NCBI GenBank assembly: GCA_903930035.1
Contig: CAIYXG010000216.1
Span: 1 to 6,899, forward strand
DNA: 6,899 nt
Source of the DNA: an uncultured Actinomycetes bacterium
Lineage (GTDB): Bacteria; Actinomycetota; Acidimicrobiia; Acidimicrobiales; Microtrichaceae
Direction of reading: 5' to 3'
Part shown: positions 4,327 through 6,899 of the stretch, one piece after another
Position numbering within the stretch: position 1 is the first letter of the stretch
How the letters are laid out: each line of letters starts with the position of its first letter
Notes under the pieces: model-generated
What the model was told of the DNA's origin: nothing
Seen by the model: only the letters and a program-made list of their open reading frames with translations
The model's database searches: none
Program-made: the position numbers and the translations under genes

Positions 4327-6735
4327 ATGAACGAGGGGGGACCGCTGCCGGGCAGCACCGACGCGCCGACGGCCGCGCTGGGCCCGGCGTGGTCGGCGCG
4401 GGGCCTGACGGCGGCGGAGGTGGCCGAGCGCCGCGCCGACGGCCGGGTCAACCGGGTCCCCGCCGGACCGGGCCGCACCACGGCCGAGATCGTGCGGGCC
4501 AACGTGCTGACGCCCATCAACGCCATCGTCGGCGTGCTGGTGGTGCTGGTGGTCGTGGCCAACGGCGTCGGGCCCGACATGCTCTTCGGACTGGTCATCG
4601 TGACCAACTCGCTCATCGGCATCGTCCAGGAACTGCGGGCGCGCGCCACGCTGGAGCAGCTGGCGGTGCTGACCGCCCCCCAGGTGGTGGCGCGGCGTGA
4701 CGGCGTGGACGTGGACCTGGGCGTCGAGGACGTCGTCGCCGACGACCTGCTGGTGCTCGCCCCCGGGAGCCAGGTCGTGGTGGACGGCGAGGTGGTCGAG
4801 TCGGCCATGCTCGAGCTCAACGAGAGCCTGCTGACCGGCGAGAGCGACCCGCTCCAGAAGGACCCCGGCGCCACCGTGCTCTCCGGCAGCTTCGTGGCCG
4901 CCGGGTCCGGCACCTACCGGGCCACCAGGATCGGCGGCGACTCCTACGCCGCGTCGCTGGCCGCCGAGGTCAAGAAGTTCACGATGGTGCGCTCCGAGCT
5001 CCGCGACGGGGTCAACCGCATCCTCAAGGCGCTCATGGTGATCGTGCCGTTCGTGGCCGCCATCCTGCTGTGGCGGTCGCTGGCGGCCGGACTCAGCTTC
5101 GACGAGTCGCTCACCGGCATGGTGGCGGCCTCGGTCGCCATGGTCCCCGACGGCCTGGTGCTGCTCACCAGCGTGGCCTTCATGGCGGGCGTGGTCACGC
5201 TGGCCCGCAAGGGTGCGCTGCTCGAGGAGCTGGCGTCGGTCGAGCTGCTGGCCCGGGTCGACACGCTCTGCCTGGACAAGACCGGCACCATCACGACCGG
5301 CGACATCTCCTTCGCCGACCTGGAAGTGGTGGGCGGGACCTACGACGACGCGGCCGAGCGGCTCGCTGCGCTCGCGTCCTCCGACCCGTCGCCCAACGCG
5401 ACGCTGGCCGCGATCGGCGTCGCCTTCCCGGTCCCGCCGGCGGGCTGGAGCGTCACGGCCACCGTGCCGTTCGCCAGCGCCCGCAAGTGGTCCGCCGCGA
5501 AGTTCGACGGCCCCGCCGGGCTGCCGGCGGTCTACATGGGCGCGCCCGAGTTCCTGCTGGCCACGGTCGCCGACGACGTGCGCGACCGGGTGATGGCCGC
5601 GGTCTCGCCCCACGCCGACGCAGGGCAGCGGGTCGTGCTGCTGGCCGCGGCCCCCGACCTGGCCGGCGAGGAGCTGCCCGCCGGCCTGGAGCCGCTCGCC
5701 GCCGTCCTGCTCGAGGACCAGATCCGCCCCGACGCCGGCGAGACGCTCCAGTTCTTCTCGGAGCAGGGCGTGGGCCTCAAGGTGATCTCGGGGGACAACC
5801 CGACCACCGTGACGGCCGTGGCCCGCCGGGCCGGCGTCCCGATGCCGGACGCCGACGACGGCGTCGACGCCCGCACGCTGCCCGAGGACCAGGACGAGCT
5901 GGCGGGCGTGGTCGCGGCGCACACGGTCTTCGGCCGGGTGACGCCCCAGCAGAAGCGGGCGATGGTGCAGGCCATCCAGTCCACCGGCGGCGTGGTCGGC
6001 ATGACCGGCGACGGCGTCAACGACGTGCTGGCCCTGAAGGACGCCGACATGGGCATCGCCATGGGCGCCGGGTCGGGGGCCAGCCGGGCGGTCGCCCAGC
6101 TGGTGCTGATGGACAACCGGTTCGCCGCCCTGCCCGGCGTGCTGGCCGAGGCCCGGCGCGTGACCAACAGCGTCGAGCGGGCCGCCAACCTGTTCATCTA
6201 CGGCACCGTCTACTCCGCGGTCATCTCGCTCTGCGTCGCGCTGGTCGGCGTGCAGTTCCCGTTCCTGCCGCGCCACCTCACCCTGGTGCGTTCGCTGTCG
6301 GTCGGCATCCCCGGCCTGTTCCTGGCGCTCGCCCCGGACCCCCGCCGGACCCGGCCGGGGTTCGTGGACCGCGTCGTGAAGTTCGCCCTGCCCGCCGGCG
6401 CCGTCGCCGCCGTCTCGGTGCTCGTCGTCTACTTCTGGTCCCGGTCGATCGGCGGGGTGAGCCTCACCCAGGAGCAGACGGCCGCCACGCTCACGCTGCT
6501 GGGGGTGGGCCTGCTGCTGCTGGTCCGGCTCACGGCGACCCTGCCGCCGTGGCGCTGGTACCTGGTGGGCGGCATGGCCGTCTGCGTGGCCGGCGCCATG
6601 GTCCTGCCGCCCGTCAAGGTCTTCTTCGCGCTCGACCTGCCGCCGTCGGCAGTGATGCTGGTCATCGCCGTGGTCGTGGCGGTCGCGGCGGTGGCGGTGC
6701 GGTTCGTGCCCGTGGGGGCCAACGACGACGCCTGA
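4327..6735 (+). CDS. P-type cation-transporting ATPase, CtpE-like (probable P2-type calcium pump)
   Basis: An 802-residue P-type ATPase that moves cations across the membrane through a phospho-aspartate cycle. Landmarks in order are actuator T-G-E-S (170-173), M4 motif V-P-D-G-L (273-277), phosphorylation site D317-K-T-G-T, nucleotide-domain K387-W-S and G-A-P-E (405-408), S-G-D-N-P (488-492) and hinge T-G-D-G-V-N-D (560-566). About ten helices are seen, near 62-80, 83-101, 234-254, 264-290, 622-643, 648-670, 685-705, 718-735, 743-762 and 772-795. There is no CPC motif and no N-terminal metal-binding domain, which excludes P1B copper or zinc pumps. R-A-N-V (57-60), N-S-V-E-R-A-A-N-L-F and F-P-F-L-P-R-H-L-T-L recall Mycobacterium tuberculosis CtpE, linked to calcium uptake. 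M4 carries PDG where PEG is usual. ATG at 4327 has GGGGGA ten bases upstream; GTG at 4321 is possible. Ion and direction are inferred. Confidence 0.9.
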   Translation: MNEGGPLPGSTDAPTAALGPAWSARGLTAAEVAERRADGRVNRVPAGPGRTTAEIVRANVLTPINAIVGVLVVLVVVANGVGPDMLFGLVIVTNSLIGIVQELRARATLEQLAVLTAPQVVARRDGVDVDLGVEDVVADDLLVLAPGSQVVVDGEVVESAMLELNESLLTGESDPLQKDPGATVLSGSFVAAGSGTYRATRIGGDSYAASLAAEVKKFTMVRSELRDGVNRILKALMVIVPFVAAILLWRSLAAGLSFDESLTGMVAASVAMVPDGLVLLTSVAFMAGVVTLARKGALLEELASVELLARVDTLCLDKTGTITTGDISFADLEVVGGTYDDAAERLAALASSDPSPNATLAAIGVAFPVPPAGWSVTATVPFASARKWSAAKFDGPAGLPAVYMGAPEFLLATVADDVRDRVMAAVSPHADAGQRVVLLAAAPDLAGEELPAGLEPLAAVLLEDQIRPDAGETLQFFSEQGVGLKVISGDNPTTVTAVARRAGVPMPDADDGVDARTLPEDQDELAGVVAAHTVFGRVTPQQKRAMVQAIQSTGGVVGMTGDGVNDVLALKDADMGIAMGAGSGASRAVAQLVLMDNRFAALPGVLAEARRVTNSVERAANLFIYGTVYSAVISLCVALVGVQFPFLPRHLTLVRSLSVGIPGLFLALAPDPRRTRPGFVDRVVKFALPAGAVAAVSVLVVYFWSRSIGGVSLTQEQTAATLTLLGVGLLLLVRLTATLPPWRWYLVGGMAVCVAGAMVLPPVKVFFALDLPPSAVMLVIAVVVAVAAVAVRFVPVGANDDA

Positions 6736-6799
6736 CCGGAACAACGGGTCGCTGTTGTAGGTTGTGCGCCCTACGACGACCAACCCTGAGAGGGACCCC
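6736..6799 (+). promoter_or_regulatory. Probable promoter and leader of the superoxide dismutase gene
   Basis: This 64-bp gap separates the ATPase stop from the dismutase start. TAGGTT (6758-6763) fits the loose actinobacterial -10 pattern TAnnnT, but no good -35 is visible. GTAGG (6757-6761) and CCTAC (6770-6774) form a short inverted repeat over the presumed start of transcription, which might be an operator. AGAGGG (6789-6794) is a good Shine-Dalgarno, five bases before the ATG. Read-through from the ATPase gene is possible. Confidence 0.4.
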
Positions 6800-6899
6800 A
6801 TGGCCTTTGAACTTCCCGCACTTCCGTACGCCCAGGACGCGCTCGCCCCGCACATCTCGGCCGAGACGCTCGAGTACCACTACGGCAAGCACCACCAGA
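6800..6899 (+). CDS. sodB: Iron/manganese superoxide dismutase, N-terminal part (runs off right edge)
   Basis: The 33 complete codons give the start of an Fe/Mn superoxide dismutase, which converts superoxide to O2 and H2O2 in the cytosol. F-E-L-P-A-L-P-Y (3-10) and the helix E-Y-H-Y-G-K-H-H (25-32) are diagnostic. H27 is the first metal ligand, and H31/H32 are the usual conserved residues of this helix. From memory it differs from Escherichia coli SodB at only about three of these positions, and it differs clearly from the typical actinobacterial form, which begins with T-L-P-D-L-x-Y-D-Y. FeSOD is therefore the better guess, but the metal-choice residues and the other three ligands are outside the window. 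Its first codons (TTT, GAA, CTT, GCA) are less GC-rich than those of the neighbours, which may reflect selection for an open 5' end. Start and Shine-Dalgarno are clear. Confidence 0.9.
   Translation, partial: MAFELPALPYAQDALAPHISAETLEYHYGKHHQ

Noticed and set aside
3516..4913. Long minus-strand open frame across the lipoprotein, terminator and ATPase start
   Set aside because: Low-complexity Ser/Thr/Arg translation crossing a clear plus-strand gene, a terminator and another gene start; an antisense shadow.
4165..6855. Very long open frame on the minus strand opposite the P-type ATPase (about 896 codons)
   Set aside because: It is a by-product of high GC third-position bias on the plus strand. 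The translation is His/Gly/Arg/Asp-rich without any domain, while the plus strand carries every P-type ATPase motif.

Overview
This is a very GC-rich window with tight gene packing and a strong bias to G or C in third codon positions. It looks like a chromosomal piece of a high-GC actinobacterium. Supporting signs are a lipid-anchored transglycosylase/Rpf-like wall enzyme with a CRP/GlxR-type box upstream, a CtpE-like P-type ATPase and GTG starts. A deep-branching class such as Acidimicrobiia is possible, but this is a guess from gene flavour and not a demonstrated placement. The superoxide dismutase start at the right edge resembles the proteobacterial FeSOD type, so the phylum call is not certain.

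Layout, left to right. (1) 1-174, minus: the N-terminal part of an ArfB-type ribosome-rescue hydrolase, leaving the window on the left. (2) 175-264: a divergent control region with a G-run cluster on the arfB side and a nested inverted repeat that covers the Shine-Dalgarno of the next gene. (3) 265-1125, plus: a TylF/MycF-family O-methyltransferase. (4) 1126-1210: convergent gene ends, filled by a 29-bp tandem repeat whose first unit includes the stop codon of the crotonase gene. (5) 1196-3347, minus: in transcription order a FmdB-type zinc-ribbon protein, a membrane acyl-CoA (fatty acid) desaturase and a crotonase-fold protein. The last two are 60 bp apart and probably co-transcribed, which makes a lipid/acyl-CoA group. 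(6) 3348-3581: a 234-bp divergent control region with the only AT-richer stretch of the window, carrying a CRP-like palindrome, nested inverted repeats, a direct repeat and a leader hairpin. (7) 3582-4208, plus: a lipoprotein joining an EF-hand calcium loop to a transglycosylase-like domain. (8) 4234-4273: a very strong hairpin terminator. (9) 4327-6735, plus: a ten-helix P-type cation ATPase resembling mycobacterial CtpE. (10) 6800 to the end, plus: the start of an Fe/Mn superoxide dismutase.

No phage, transposase, CRISPR, tRNA or rRNA sequence is visible. The most interesting parts are the EF-hand wall hydrolase with its elaborate promoter, beside a probable calcium-type ATPase; the crotonase lacking both canonical glutamates; the 29-bp array at a gene end; and the structured divergent leader at 175-264. 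Functional links between neighbours are inference.
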